Counted from the stretch's first letter, positions 25,509 to 35,687 are shown. The stretch: DNA of 64,000 bases from JBBRBB01 sp038206235 (GCA_038206235.1 JBBRBB010000021.1:1-64000), one strand, 5' to 3'. Translations and numbers: made by a program. Notes: generated by a model not told the origin, from the sequence alone.

Positions 25509-27505
25509 GTGCTTTCATTTTCTTTGTACACCACTTCTTCCATCGTCATCCAGCCGATGCCCTGCACAATTCCGCCTAATGCTTGCGCCAAAATCATGCA
25601 CAGCATGCACTGCATCAAATTCATAAATTCCTCGTAAGCAATCAAGCGTTACGATGGTACGCGCGGTACCATACACATGATAGGCAAAGGGATACCCCTT
25701 CTCAATTGTTTTATCGAAATGAATTTTGGGCGTTGCATAATGACCTTTTGCACTAAGACTGATGCGGCTTTCATACGCTTTGCGTACAAGCTGCTGCCAT
25801 GTGATTTCTTTTTGTACTCCGTTGATGAAAATGGTTTCGTTGTGAATGGTTACTGTTGTATCGTCTGCTTCATTGTGCATGCGCCTTGCCAATTGTTTTA
25901 AGCGTTCGAGTATTTGCGTGCAGGCATCGAGCAATGCTTTGCCGTTGAGGTCTCCGGTGGATCTTGCTGCGGAAGGTGATGTGTTTGCTACTCTTGTTGT
26001 GTTGGTGGTCTCTAATTTTATTTTATCGTTTGAAATTCCAAATGTGGTTGCTGCAACCTGTAACATTTTAGCGTTAACACCCTGACTCATTTCAACAGCG
26101 CCGGTGCTTACGCTTACACTTCCATCCCAAAAAACATGCACTAATGCCCGAGCCTAGTTCATCATGGTATTGGTGAAAGAGATACCAAAACAAACGGGCA
26201 TCATTGACATGCCTTTTTTTACAAAGAGATTGTTTTGGTTGAATTGTGCTATTTCATTTTTGATTGATGAGATGTTGTAACGCTGCACAACTTCATCCCA
26301 GCAATGTTTGGCTTCACATTCGCCAACGACTTGCCCATAAGGAAATTCATCCCCGTTGTCCAGCATATTTTTTCGCTGGATGAGTGTTGTATCAACTCCT
26401 AAACTTTTTGCAGCATTGTCAATCGCTGATTCTATTACAAACATTCCCTGCGGACCACCAAAGCCTCTGAACGCCGTATTCGGCGGAAGATTTGTTTTGC
26501 ATGAGTGCGCCGTTACATGCACATGCGGAATGTAATAACTATTCGTTGCATGAAAAAGTGTTCGCTCTAATATGGCAGGGGAAAGGTCTGCAGCCGCCGC
26601 CATTTTGATAATAGGTGCTTCGCAAGCAATAATCTTGTAATCTTCGTCGAGACCAATTTTGCAATCGCTCTTGTAGGGATTGCGCTTGCCTGTCATACGC
26701 ATATCTTCCATGCGGTGCGGAATACATTTTACAGGGCACTTTAAATAGTGCACAGCAAGTGCAGCCATGCAAGCCCACACAGCAGCCTGGTCTTCCTTGC
26801 CACCAAAGCCACCGCCGAGGCGTGTTGTTTCTACTTCTATTTTATTCATGCCAACACCAAGCGTATGCGCAACTGTTTCCTGCACATGACGCAGCCCTTG
26901 TGTGGAAGAATAAATTTTTATGGAATCGTTTTCTAATGGGTACGCATACGCTCCGTGAGTTTCGAGATAGAGATGTTCCTGCCCGCCGGTTTCGGTTTCA
27001 CCTTCGAAAATGTATTTACAATTTTTAAAGGCTGATGTGGTATCGCCTTTATTAAATGTTTTTGATTTTGATAATAACTGATTTTGTTTGAATGCTGCTC
27101 TCGGGTCTGTGATTACAGGAAGCTGCTCTATTTCTATTTCAATTTTTTTGAGGGCTTCTTCTGCGGCGGCGTCGGTTTCTGCAACAACGAGTAAAATCGG
27201 TTGCCCCTGGAAAATTACTTTCTGCTCTGCAAGAAAAGGTTCATCATGAATGATACCGCCAATTTGATTTTCGCCGGGAATATCTTTCCATGAAAATATT
27301 TTTACAATACCTTCCATTTGTGCTGCAGCGGAAAATCAAGCTTCTTAATAATGCCATGTGCATTGGGTGAATCGAATGGCTTAATAAAGAGAAGACCTTC
27401 CATTGCAGGAATATCATCAACGTAGATTGATTTGCCGGTAACGTGAGAAGATGCGTCAGGATTACCAATTGCACTTATGTTTTGTAATTTCTTTTCGGCA
27501 ATCAT
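25509..27505 (-). pseudogene. xdhB: Xanthine dehydrogenase molybdopterin-binding subunit, decayed
   Basis: From ATG 27505 the protein reads as an XdhB-type molybdopterin subunit (SSHVTGKSIYVDDIPAMEG, ETTRLGGGFGGKEDQAA, NTAFRGFGGPQGMF, GAVEMSQGVNAK, GGIVQGIGWMTMEE). Four lesions are visible: a missing T in the run at 27332-27335; a CAG-to-TAG change at 26154-26156 (MMN*ARALVHVF); an out-of-frame gap near 25586-25592 between VHDFGASI and QALGGIVQG; and loss of the C-terminal ~100 residues at the fusion to the RNA-ligase fragment. The enzyme would have oxidised purines. Confidence 0.88.
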
Positions 27506-27513
27506 TATTAATA

Positions 27514-27846
27514 TTAATGATGAAGTATTTCAAAACTTGTCACAACAATATGATTGCAACCCTTAATGGTGTCGGTTATCCAATTAACCTTCGCATAAAT
27601 AGGAAACGTGTCTTCTTCTGTTATTCCGAGGTTATTTTCATTCGTTATTAATTTAAAGTCTCCGCCATAAGGTCTTGTATCGCCATCGAAATTTATCATT
27701 TTAACCCACCCCAACACATGCAAGCTCTCAAGTCAAAACCGGTAATTATTGCATCATTCGTGTAATGAGCTTCTTTTTTACAAGAACTATTTAAAAGAAA
27801 GAAAAGCGTTAACACAGCGACTTTAAATTGCAGTAACTTTTTTCAT
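27514..27846 (-). pseudogene. Small lipoprotein, two frameshifts
   Basis: An ATG at 27846 starts a lipoprotein only if the six-A run after it (27838-27843 on the plus strand) is read as five; it then gives KLLQFKVAVLTLFFLLNSSC. Reading continues through GFDLRACMCWGGLK and is lost at the four-A run (27699-27702). One extra A restores MINFDGDTRPYGGDFKL to the stop at 27514. The CxCWGG motif resembles a Bacteroidota lipoprotein group with CCGG. It lies between the two xdh pseudogenes. Confidence 0.65.
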
Positions 27847-27868
27847 AATGCTGTTTTAGTAATGACAT

Positions 27869-29309
27869 TTAAAAATTTTCAAGTGTTGCATACACTGATT
27901 CTTTAATTTCCTTTTTTGGAAGAAGCAGAATATGAGCCAAAAACAATTGCCTTAACAGAAGGCGTTTGTATGCTGCTTTTCCTCTTGCATCGCTGATGGG
28001 CGCTATCTCATCATTCATTATTTTAATGGCTTCTTCAATTACATCACTTGTAAATTTTTTACCACGCAAAAAAGAACAGGTGCTGAATAAATATTTCGGG
28101 AAAGCAAAAACGCCTCCTGCCGAAAGGTGTATTTCATTAATAGAATCATCTTCATTCAATTTAATTTGACACGCAGAATTTACACTTGCAATATCAAGAT
28201 GAGTTCTCTTCGATACTTTTCGAAATTTAAAAAAAAATTCTCAGCAGGTGGACTAAAAATGATTGTCTCGATAAACTCATCGGTTTCTTTGTCAATTTGT
28301 TTGTACGCTTTATAAAAGTTTTTAAGTTTTACTGTTCTTCTTTCATCATTCTTATTTAAAACTAATGTGCTGTCCAGCGCTAAAAAAAAGATAGTTATAT
28401 CGCCAATGGGAGAAGCATTCACAAGATTACCAGCCAGTGTTGCCATGTTGCGTATGGGGGTTGATGAAACCAGTTTCATGTAATTATTGAGTTTGGGGAA
28501 AGAGCCCTGCATCAGTTCTGATTCTGCAAACTCTGTTGCAGTGGTTGATGCACCAATATGGCACTGCCCGTTTTCAAATCGAATGCCTTTCAAATCAGTT
28601 GTATCAAATACATGCTCAGTATGTGATTTCTTTACTGACAATGGTTTTTGAACGATAAGATCTGTTCCTCCTGCTAACATTATTTTATCGGAATTGTTAT
28701 TAGAATTCGTTGAAAAATATTGTGCAGCTTTCTTTAATTCTTCGAGGCGATTTTTTAGGGTAAGAAAATAACCCGGGATAAAACCATTTTCAACCAGCCA
28801 TTGTAAATGATTTTCCTGTGGCTTATCATTCATCATTTCAGTAAGAATTTGTGCAGCACGTTCAATGGATTTATAACCGGTGCAGCGGCAAATGTTTCCA
28901 TCAATTGATGCAATGGCTTGTTTATAACGTTTTCCATTTTCATTCAAAACAAATCCGGTAAGAGACATTATAAAACCAATTGTACAAAAGCACATTGAGT
29001 TCCATTGGTATCAACCATTGCCTGTTGCACCGGTGAAAGGTTTTCCATGTTAATCCCTTCAACCGAAACAATATGTTTGCCGTGTGCATTGCAGAGTGGC
29101 ATCAGACAGCTCGTCATAGAGCGATACACAAGTTTATTATTTTCAATATCACCAACAAGGATGACGCAGGCGCCGCAATCACCTTCACGGCATCCTATTT
29201 TTGTTCCTGCAAGTCTTTTGTGATAGCGCACCAAATCCAATACGGTGCTTCCTGAAGGATGTTCCCTTTTTATGAGTTGATTATTTAAGATGAATTGCAG
29301 CATTGGCAA
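27869..29309 (-). pseudogene. xdhA: Xanthine dehydrogenase small subunit (2Fe-2S/FAD), frameshifted
   Basis: The N-terminal 2Fe-2S domain (GCREGDCGACVILVG) runs to NGTQCAF. There a T5 run has become T4 (about 28989), and the frame jumps to CTIGFIMSLTGFVLNE, GNICRCTGYKSIE and the FAD-binding half (IMLAGGTDLIV, TPIRNMATLAGNLVNASPIGD). A second shift lies in a T9 run at 28229-28237, where ten T would restore KVSKRTHLDIASVNSA. The C-terminal CO-dehydrogenase flavoprotein segment ends at 27869. No functional protein is expected. Confidence 0.9.
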
Positions 29310-29342
29310 TAAATAAATCTCCTGAAAAGATAATATAAAGTC

Positions 29343-29819
29343 TCAACTTTTTTTAATCTTATTATTAAGCAACACCCGCAGCTCATACTTAAAATCATCA
29401 TTCATATTATCCTTAGGCACCAGAAAAAATGATTTGGAAGAAAAGTATAGATGAAAAAAATTAGGGCTTTCTATAAACTTTGTAAACTGGTTCCAATTCC
29501 ATTCCACAAAACCATTTGGGTTTTGAAGCATTACATATTTATCCTGAAAGGTGATAATGAAGCTTTCTTTAAACGTTGCTGATCTCTTATAAATATTATA
29601 AGGCAGCAAATACCAAAATGAAATGATGAAAAAAAACCAGATGGCAGAACCCAATAAGAAGGGCTCAGGTCTTATTTTATCGAGGTAATATAAAATGGCA
29701 GCGATGATATCAAACACAATAATCATAATCAGCAATATTCTTATTTCGGGCTGCGAGATAAAATGATAACGCAACGCCTGCATAACTTTTTTCTTATCGT
29801 AAGTAAAGCTTAGTCGCAT
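29343..29819 (-). CDS. YcxB-like membrane protein
   Basis: The 158-residue protein begins MRLSFTYDKKKVMQALRYH and has two adjacent membrane helices (~27-47 and ~53-73). A soluble tail follows, with FQDKYVMLQNPNGFVEWNWNQFTKFIESPNFFHLYFS, a typical YcxB-like/bPH pattern. The function is unknown. It stands just upstream of the xdhA pseudogene on the same strand and may once have been co-transcribed with it. Confidence 0.7.
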   Translation of the reverse strand: MRLSFTYDKKKVMQALRYHFISQPEIRILLIMIIVFDIIAAILYYLDKIRPEPFLLGSAIWFFFIISFWYLLPYNIYKRSATFKESFIITFQDKYVMLQNPNGFVEWNWNQFTKFIESPNFFHLYFSSKSFFLVPKDNMNDDFKYELRVLLNNKIKKS

Positions 29820-29840
29820 GAAGAATACTGCAAGATAAAA

Positions 29841-31238
29841 TTATTTTGATGCAGATAGTATAGATGCTGTTACCGACCAGTTACCAAGCAACTCTCCCTT
29901 CAATCCAATAAATTCAACGGTCATTTTTCTATCAGTATTTTTTCCTGAAAAGGAGATGCGGGCAAAGTTCTGCGCGTCTATTTCTGCGCCAACGCGAAAA
30001 GAATTTTTTTCTTCTGCACCCTTTGTTTTTGCTACAGAAGAAGTTAATGGCGATGTGGTAATATCATACAATGGATAAGTGCCCGTTCTTTCTGCTTTTA
30101 TAATTTCGGTATGATGCCTGTCGCCGGTTAAAAACACAAGCCCGTTAATTTTATTTTCTGTGATGAAATTTATTAGCTCATTATACTCAACAGGAAAATG
30201 GCGCAGGCAATCAAATGGCGACAGGGGATTAAGCACCTGGCTGCCTGTTGCAATAATTCTAAAGCTGATGTTTGGATTTTCATTGCTGCCGAGCAATGAA
30301 TTTTTCAGCCACTCCATTTGTTCATCGCCAAACATTTTTTTAGTTGGGTTTGGTTTGCCATTTACGCTATCAGGCATATTATCATTGCTACGAAACCAGC
30401 GGTCATCGAGCATAAAAATGTCCACATCATTCCATGTGACTTTTGTGTAAACACCTTGCCCGTTCTCGCCATAAGAAGAATTGCACCAGTAGTTCATAAA
30501 TACTTTACGGCTCTCTTCTTTCAACACATAACTTTTATCTGAATTATTGGGGCCATAATCATGGTCGTCCCAAATGGCATAGTGCGGCATGGCTTTCCAA
30601 AAGTTTTGAAGAACCGGCAGGCTTCTGTCATGCGAGGCTCTGTAATTCAATCCCCATTCGCTCAAATAATCTGCGGGTCTTGTGTACCAGTTATCACCAA
30701 GCCATAACATGAATGCAGCTTTTTCTTTTGCCATGGTTTCAAAAATAGTTGAGTCAAGTCCATACGGTTTTGATAGACGGTCGTACTGCAATTGATTAAA
30801 GTATGCGCAACTCCCTGTTATAAAACTAAAGTCAGGTGCAGGCATGCGCCATTGCCAAAAAGGTTGCGTAGTAACTTCTCCTGTTGCCAGAATGTTTTCT
30901 ACACCGTGATTCTTGTGTGCAATTTTATATTGATAAGATATGCCGGGCTCCAATGCAGTAAGCGTAAATTTTAATGTGTATAATCCATATAAATTTTGCG
31001 CTTCAAAGTCGCCTTTTTTTTCAAGTTGCTGCGCTGTATTGATCAGGCTTATGTTTACAGAATCATTTTTTTTATGGTATGATAAATATAAGCCGGGTAA
31101 TTGCTTGTTCAGTTGTATCCAAACCTGCGAGGTTCTCATTTCAGTGTAACCAATTAGGGGACCTGAAACAACCAGATTTTTTTGAGATGATGAAATAAAT
31201 GAAGCCATTATAAAACAAATAAGTATTGATTTTTTCAT
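29841..31238 (-). CDS. PhoD-like alkaline phosphatase D family protein
   Basis: Start chosen at 31238 (MKKSILICFIMASFISSS), which gives a proper signal peptide; the frame extends six codons upstream. The ~465-residue protein has the PhoD metallophosphatase motifs: FSFITGSCAYFNQ, MLWLGDNWY, YAIWDDHDYGPNNS, LDDRWFR and GLVFLTGDRHHTE. A short N-terminal beta domain precedes the catalytic part. It acts outside the cytoplasmic membrane as a phosphodiesterase or phosphomonoesterase, releasing phosphate. A 21-bp spacer separates it from the YcxB-like gene downstream. Confidence 0.92.
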   Translation of the reverse strand: MKKSILICFIMASFISSSQKNLVVSGPLIGYTEMRTSQVWIQLNKQLPGLYLSYHKKNDSVNISLINTAQQLEKKGDFEAQNLYGLYTLKFTLTALEPGISYQYKIAHKNHGVENILATGEVTTQPFWQWRMPAPDFSFITGSCAYFNQLQYDRLSKPYGLDSTIFETMAKEKAAFMLWLGDNWYTRPADYLSEWGLNYRASHDRSLPVLQNFWKAMPHYAIWDDHDYGPNNSDKSYVLKEESRKVFMNYWCNSSYGENGQGVYTKVTWNDVDIFMLDDRWFRSNDNMPDSVNGKPNPTKKMFGDEQMEWLKNSLLGSNENPNISFRIIATGSQVLNPLSPFDCLRHFPVEYNELINFITENKINGLVFLTGDRHHTEIIKAERTGTYPLYDITTSPLTSSVAKTKGAEEKNSFRVGAEIDAQNFARISFSGKNTDRKMTVEFIGLKGELLGNWSVTASILSASK

Positions 31239-31357
31239 TGCTAAAAATTTCCACAAGATAAAATTGATTTTATTTCAGGAGCCTCACATAAACAAAATAA
31301 TTTCTTTCTTTTTTTACACGGTTCAAAACTATTGCTAGCCAGCCTTGCCGTTTAAAG

Positions 31358-31465
31358 CTATCCAGAAAGGAAACTTACAGCATCTTTGCCAAGCATACCC
31401 GGAGCATTCTGCAGCACTTGTTTAAAGTTTTGCTCAACCTGCCGTATGGGAAAATGTTTTTGTCA
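31358..31465 (-). pseudogene. Possible phage morphogenesis gene fragment
   Basis: A short minus-strand reading without a start codon gives IRQVEQNFKQVLQNAPGMLGKDAVSFLSG and stops at 31358. The style resembles the N-terminus of Bacteroidota phage virion-morphogenesis proteins. It lies downstream of the nuclease remnant in the order expected for Mu-like phages. Similarity is by eye only and weak. Confidence 0.3.
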
Positions 31466-31499
31466 ACTTTGTTTGTAAAATTGTTTGTATATTTGTGGT

Positions 31500-31556
31500 G
31501 CAGAGACCTACGGGCCACTGCTCCAAATGGGTAAGCTTTTCAACTTACCCATTTTT
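31500..31556 (+). ncRNA. Candidate short structured RNA
   Basis: A TAnnTTTG promoter match (TATATTTG, 31488-31495) is followed by a GCAG/CTGC hairpin and then an 11-bp perfect hairpin, AAATGGGTAAG (31525-31535) with CTTACCCATTT (31544-31554), ending in T's. This could be a ~55-nt transcript with its own terminator. Its 3' end lies antisense to the tail of the nuclease pseudogene. It could equally be only the terminator of that gene. Confidence 0.35.
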
Positions 31557-32182
31557 CGTTCCCCTTGAAAATGTGGTATAACTACCTTCATGCCGAAACT
31601 CAATTGTCTGCAAATCTTTATGAAGCTTAAATTGTCCCTTCGCTACCTGGTGCATATATTTGTAATCTAACTTAATTGTGTATTGATAATAACATGATTA
31701 GCTTGCTTTGAACCTGCGCCTATACTGTGCCCAAGATTGTTTTGCTTAAGAGGCTTTGTAGGTTGTTCAACTTCCCAAGGAATGCCGTTAATTCGTAAAT
31801 CAGGATTTCTGTTTTTAATTGCATCATGAAAAATTACATCACGCAGCGGGTCGTTTTCTACCAGTGTTGGCATTATGTCTACCTTCATTTCTTGTTGCGC
31901 TTTTTCACAAGCAATATCTTTAATATATTTATAATCGCTGGTTTTGGTATCAACTAAAAAGTGTCGGCGAACATGACCTTTATCCGTTTCATCAATCAGT
32001 TTAAACTGTGCATTGTATGACATTAATTTCATTGCTTTCAAAAGTACATCCTTCGGTAATCCTATACAGTAGCCACTATATCCTTCGGAAACATTTTCCC
32101 TTAGTCGCTTTGCAAATGCCTTAGTAAAATCTTTGTTTATAGTGTATGATGTGCTCTTTTCTTTCCATACTTCTTCCGCCAT
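31545..32182 (-). pseudogene. CdiA-C-like nuclease (phage or polymorphic-toxin type), frameshifted
   Basis: The open part (171 residues) ends with a nuclease-like core: DIMPTLVENDPLRDVIF, NPDLRINGIPWEVEQPTK and GAGSKQANHVIIN. This resembles CdiA C-terminal PD-(D/E)XK-fold tRNase domains. Near 31670-31680 the frame is lost; in another frame it goes on as IKLDYKYMHQVAKGQFKLHK to TFSRGTKNG and a stop at 31545. The N-terminal AEEVWKEKSTSY..AFAKRLRENVSEGY looks like a phage minor-head protein. It is probably a prophage remnant carrying a toxin-like domain; a free-standing toxin cannot be excluded. Confidence 0.55.
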
Positions 32183-32458
32183 TTTTGCAAGGGTTTTGCA
32201 ATTGCATCAGCACCCATTATCGCTGCAAGCTTCTGATTTTAAAATTTCGCTCCTATGTAAAGTGAAGCAGCCTTTATAAGTCAGATTTTGTCAAGTACCC
32301 ATATATCTTCATTAAAAAATTATCAACTGCCATATACTTATATTAAAGGTTTGGGAGATGCACCAATTAGTAGTAATTTGAGATTGATGAACAAAGAATC
32401 AACACATACAAGTTCAAAGGAAATCCTTCGAAGAGTGCCGGTAGAGAGGCAGTGTTCA

Positions 32459-33679
32459 ATGCAGCACGGGCAAAGTGTAATCGCAGTTTTCAGCACTGGC
32501 TTCATCATATATCTTCTGGCATTTTTACTGCCCATTACATCAATAGCACAGGAAGAATTTATTGCTCCCCCTGCTCAGCATATAACTAATATTCCCATCA
32601 CGATGCTTACAGGTGGAATCATTATTTTACGGGCAACTTTAGATGACTTTCAAGATTCACTGAACCTTGTGCTCGATACCGGCAGCGGCGGCATTTCTCT
32701 TGACTCACTCACCTGCGAAAAACACAATCTTAAAAAGGAACACAGCAACCGCATTGTGCGGGGCATTGCGGGTATGCGAACTGTAGATTTTACCTATAAT
32801 CATACTTTGCATTTCCACGGGCTTACCGTTAACAATCTGGATTTTCATCTTAATGATTACGAAATTCTTACCAGCGCTTATGGTGTAAAGATTGATGGCA
32901 TCATTGGGTTTAGTTTTTTGCGCCGGTACATTGTAGCTCTCGATTATGATAAGCTTACGATGGAAGTGTTTACTCCCGGCACTTATAAATATCCCCGCGG
33001 TGGTTATGTGCTCAGGCCCCAGTTCAGTACATTGCCTATGCAAACAGCTACGTTGAAAGATGAAAATATCGTTAACAGCAAATTTTATTTCGATATTGGC
33101 GCAGGCTTATGCTTTCTGCTGAATGAAGACCTGGTAAAAGACAGTGCTTTGCTCAGAAAAAAAAGAAAGCAATATAAAACACAGGCCGAAGGGTTAGGAG
33201 GAAAAAAAGAAATGATGATGTCTGTGGTAAGAGAGGTGCGGGTGGGGCCCTATAAATTCAGAAATGTGCCGGTGCATATTTTCAATGATGAGTTCAATGT
33301 AACTGCATACCCTGTTCTCGGCGGATTAATGGGAAATGATATTCTGCGAAGATTTAATATTATCCTTAATTATCCCGAGCAGCAAATTTATATTAAGCCA
33401 AACAAGCATTATACTGATTCTTTTGACTATTCTTATACAGGGCTGGGTATATATCTGATAAATGGGGCTATAACGGTTACTGACATAGTTGAAAATTCTC
33501 CTGCTCAAGCTGCCGGTCTGCAGATTGGAGATGTTGTTATAGGAATTGAAACTAATTTTTCAAACAACATACAAGCATATAAAGCCCTTATACAAAATCC
33601 TAAGACAAAAGTGAAAATATTAATAACAAGAAATGGGCAGCCCTTAATACTTTTTCTTAAGGTGAAAAGTATTTTGTGA
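32459..33679 (+). CDS. Exported retropepsin-like aspartyl protease with PDZ domain
   Basis: The catalytic motif LVLDTGSGGISLD is followed by IVRGIAG, GVKIDGIIGFSFLRRY and a second half with KFYFDIGAGLCFLLN. A C-terminal PDZ domain (GAITVTDIVENSPAQAAGLQIGDVV) completes the Bacteroidota-type clan AA protease. Start 32459 is preferred because MQHGQSVIAVFSTGFIIYLL forms a signal peptide; an earlier ATG at 32387 or TTG at 32288 is possible. It is probably a periplasmic or surface protease. Its 3' end abuts an IS5-type transposase scrap. Confidence 0.82.
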   Translation: MQHGQSVIAVFSTGFIIYLLAFLLPITSIAQEEFIAPPAQHITNIPITMLTGGIIILRATLDDFQDSLNLVLDTGSGGISLDSLTCEKHNLKKEHSNRIVRGIAGMRTVDFTYNHTLHFHGLTVNNLDFHLNDYEILTSAYGVKIDGIIGFSFLRRYIVALDYDKLTMEVFTPGTYKYPRGGYVLRPQFSTLPMQTATLKDENIVNSKFYFDIGAGLCFLLNEDLVKDSALLRKKRKQYKTQAEGLGGKKEMMMSVVREVRVGPYKFRNVPVHIFNDEFNVTAYPVLGGLMGNDILRRFNIILNYPEQQIYIKPNKHYTDSFDYSYTGLGIYLINGAITVTDIVENSPAQAAGLQIGDVVIGIETNFSNNIQAYKALIQNPKTKVKILITRNGQPLILFLKVKSIL

Positions 33680-33992
33680 TATTTGAACAGATCAACGCTC
33701 AGATAGAGAACAAAGGGTTGATTGTAAAAACAGGAGCGATTGCAGATGCAACTGTTCCGGACAATCTGCGCAAACCCAAAGGCAAAACCACTTATGGAGT
33801 AGCCGAGGACCGTAAAGAGAAACAGCGCAGCCAGGAAGATATAAAAGAAGACACGAAGCAAATCCAGCTTACCAAGATTACACAGCCAGGCGTGAACAGG
33901 GAAGCAACGTGGTTAAAGAAAGCAGGAAACTGCACTATGGGATGGGTATAAAAAACATTTGTGCACCGATGATGCTGAAGGTACAGGTGGTT
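33676..33992 (+). pseudogene. IS5-family transposase remnant
   Basis: The frame IFEQINAQIENKGLIVKTG, RKPKGKTTYGVAEDRKEK, PGVNREATWLKKAG is a characteristic piece of IS5-group transposases. The frame is lost near 33935-33945, where YKKHLCTDDAEG can be read in another frame. Neither the N-terminal nor the catalytic C-terminal part is present, and no terminal inverted repeats could be identified. Confidence 0.75.
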
Positions 33993-34100
33993 CGAAAAGA
34001 TTTTACTGTTGAAAAAATGAAAAAGCGATTACAGCAAGCAGTGAAATATGAAGACAAAATATTTGTGGCTGAATAAGCGCTGCATTTTCAAAAGAAATTT

Positions 34101-35138
34101 TTATGCGCTAAACAAATCCTGCTGGTCATTTTCCTTCCACGGCTTCTTTCCTAAATGCTGATATGCTTTATGCGTTACTTCTCTTCCGCGTGGTGTGCGC
34201 TGCAGAAAACCCTCCTGTATTAAGAACGGCTCATATACTTCTTCCAGTGTGCCCGCTTCTTCACTCACTGCGGTTGCAATAGTAGTAATGCCCACAGGTC
34301 CTCCTTTAAATTTTTCAATGATGACGGATAAAATGCGGTTATCCATTTCATCCAAACCATATTCATCTACATTCAATGCTCTTAAAGCATGTTGGGTAAT
34401 GCCAATATCAATTACACCATCATTTAATACCTGTGCAAAATCCCTTACTCTTCTTAATAAGCCATTTGCAATGCGTGGTGTGCCGCGGCTGCGCCTGGCA
34501 ATTTCAAATGAAGCATCGCTTGAAATAAACACGTTTAATATAGCAGCACTACGCTCAATTATTTTTTTAAGAATATCTGCCGTATAATATTCTAACCTTG
34601 ATTTTATTCCAAAGCGTGAAAGCAATGGGGCGGTAAGTAAACCGCTTCGCGTAGTTGCTCCAATTAAAGTAAACCTGTTTAAATTTAGTTGTATGCTTCT
34701 TGCATTTGGTCCGGTATCAATCATAATATCAATTCGAAAATCTTCCATCGCGGAATACAAATATTCTTCTACCACAGTGCTTAAGCGATGTATCTCATCA
34801 ATAAACAACACATCATTTGTTTGCAGATTCGTAAGCAGCCCTGCAAGGTCTCCGGGCTTTTCAATAACAGGCCCCGAAGTCTCTCTTATGTTTACACCCA
34901 GCTCATTTGATACAATTCTCGATAGCGTTGTTTTACCCAAGCCTGATGGGCCATGAAATAAAATATGATCCAATGCTTCCCCCCGCATCTTTGCGGCTTT
35001 GATGAAGATGATAAGATTGTCTATGATTTGCTGCTGACCTGCGAACTCAACAATTTCCCGCGGACGAATGCTATTCTCATATTCTCTCTCTTCTATACTT
35101 AATTCTAATTTCTCAGTATGTAAGTTTGGATTACTCAT
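34101..35138 (-). CDS. ruvB: Holliday junction branch migration ATPase RuvB
   Basis: Start chosen at 35138 (MSNPNLHTEKLELSIEE); the frame extends 17 codons upstream without support. The ~345-residue AAA+ motor has Walker A HGPSGLGKTTLS, Walker B LFIDEIHRLS, sensor 1 GATTRSGLLTAPLLSRFG and the C-terminal winged helix PFLIQEGFLQRTPRGREVT. It drives branch migration with RuvA. It is divergent from the marR gene, and the MarR palindrome (35219-35234) lies in the shared spacer. Confidence 0.97.
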   Translation of the reverse strand: MSNPNLHTEKLELSIEEREYENSIRPREIVEFAGQQQIIDNLIIFIKAAKMRGEALDHILFHGPSGLGKTTLSRIVSNELGVNIRETSGPVIEKPGDLAGLLTNLQTNDVLFIDEIHRLSTVVEEYLYSAMEDFRIDIMIDTGPNARSIQLNLNRFTLIGATTRSGLLTAPLLSRFGIKSRLEYYTADILKKIIERSAAILNVFISSDASFEIARRSRGTPRIANGLLRRVRDFAQVLNDGVIDIGITQHALRALNVDEYGLDEMDNRILSVIIEKFKGGPVGITTIATAVSEEAGTLEEVYEPFLIQEGFLQRTPRGREVTHKAYQHLGKKPWKENDQQDLFSA

Positions 35139-35218
35139 ATTATATCCTGCACTATTTTTTTCAAAGTTATTGTTCTTATGGCTGAACACAAACTCTAAAA
35201 ATTAGTTAGAAAAAAAAT

Positions 35219-35234
35219 ATTTGTATATACAAAT
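35219..35234. promoter_or_regulatory. MarR operator, site 1
   Basis: ATTTGTATATACAAAT is a perfect 16-bp palindrome 25 bp upstream of the marR start. Its core TTGTATATACAA recurs exactly before the NmrA gene (35705-35716). Confidence 0.75.
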
Positions 35235-35258
35235 AAAACCCTTTCTTTGCTGCTGCAA

Positions 35259-35687
35259 ATGAAAACTTCTGAAAGCAAATATTGCAGTTGTATTTATTTT
35301 TCTGCAAATGCGCTGGCAAGAAAAATAGAGAAGCTTGCTATAGAAAGCTGGAAAAAGGCCAATCTTTCTCCAAGCCATGCTTATTTATTGATGTTGGTAA
35401 TTGAAGATGCAGGCATACAACCCGGGGCATTGGCAAGCCAAATGCAGCTAACGCCTAGCACCATTACACGTTTGATAGAAAAAATGGAAAAGAAAAAATT
35501 AGTTGTACGTATTATGGAAGGAAAAGTTACCAATGTTTATCCCACTCCGAAAGCAAAGGTAATGTTGCCCATATTAAAAGAATGCGTGAATCATTTTTTC
35601 GAAGCATACTCTAAAATCGTAGGCAAGGATGAAAGCTTGCACCTGGTTCAAAATATGAACAAGCTTGCCGATAAATTAACACTATAA
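35259..35687 (+). CDS. MarR-family transcriptional regulator
   Basis: Start chosen at ATG 35259 (MKTSESKYCSCIYF); the open frame begins four codons earlier. The 142-residue protein has the winged helix-turn-helix of MarR (GALASQMQLTPSTITRLIEKMEKKKLVVRIM). The N-terminal CSC pair could sense oxidants or electrophiles, as in other redox-sensing MarR proteins, though this is inference. Matching palindromes lie upstream of this gene and of the downstream oxidoreductase, so it probably represses itself and the 35770-37379 genes. Confidence 0.88.
   Translation: MKTSESKYCSCIYFSANALARKIEKLAIESWKKANLSPSHAYLLMLVIEDAGIQPGALASQMQLTPSTITRLIEKMEKKKLVVRIMEGKVTNVYPTPKAKVMLPILKECVNHFFEAYSKIVGKDESLHLVQNMNKLADKLTL

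Noticed and set aside
27302..27505. Independent small gene at the 5' end of xdhB
   Set aside because: Content (VTGKSIYVDDIPAMEG) is the XdhB N-terminus; it is one frame of the broken gene.
31488..31560. tRNA or tmRNA-like gene
   Set aside because: Hairpins do not form a cloverleaf and no acceptor or T-arm sequence is present.
33993..34077. Small protein ending VKYEDKIFVAE after the IS5 scrap
   Set aside because: Short reading with no start context or recognised family; probably debris.
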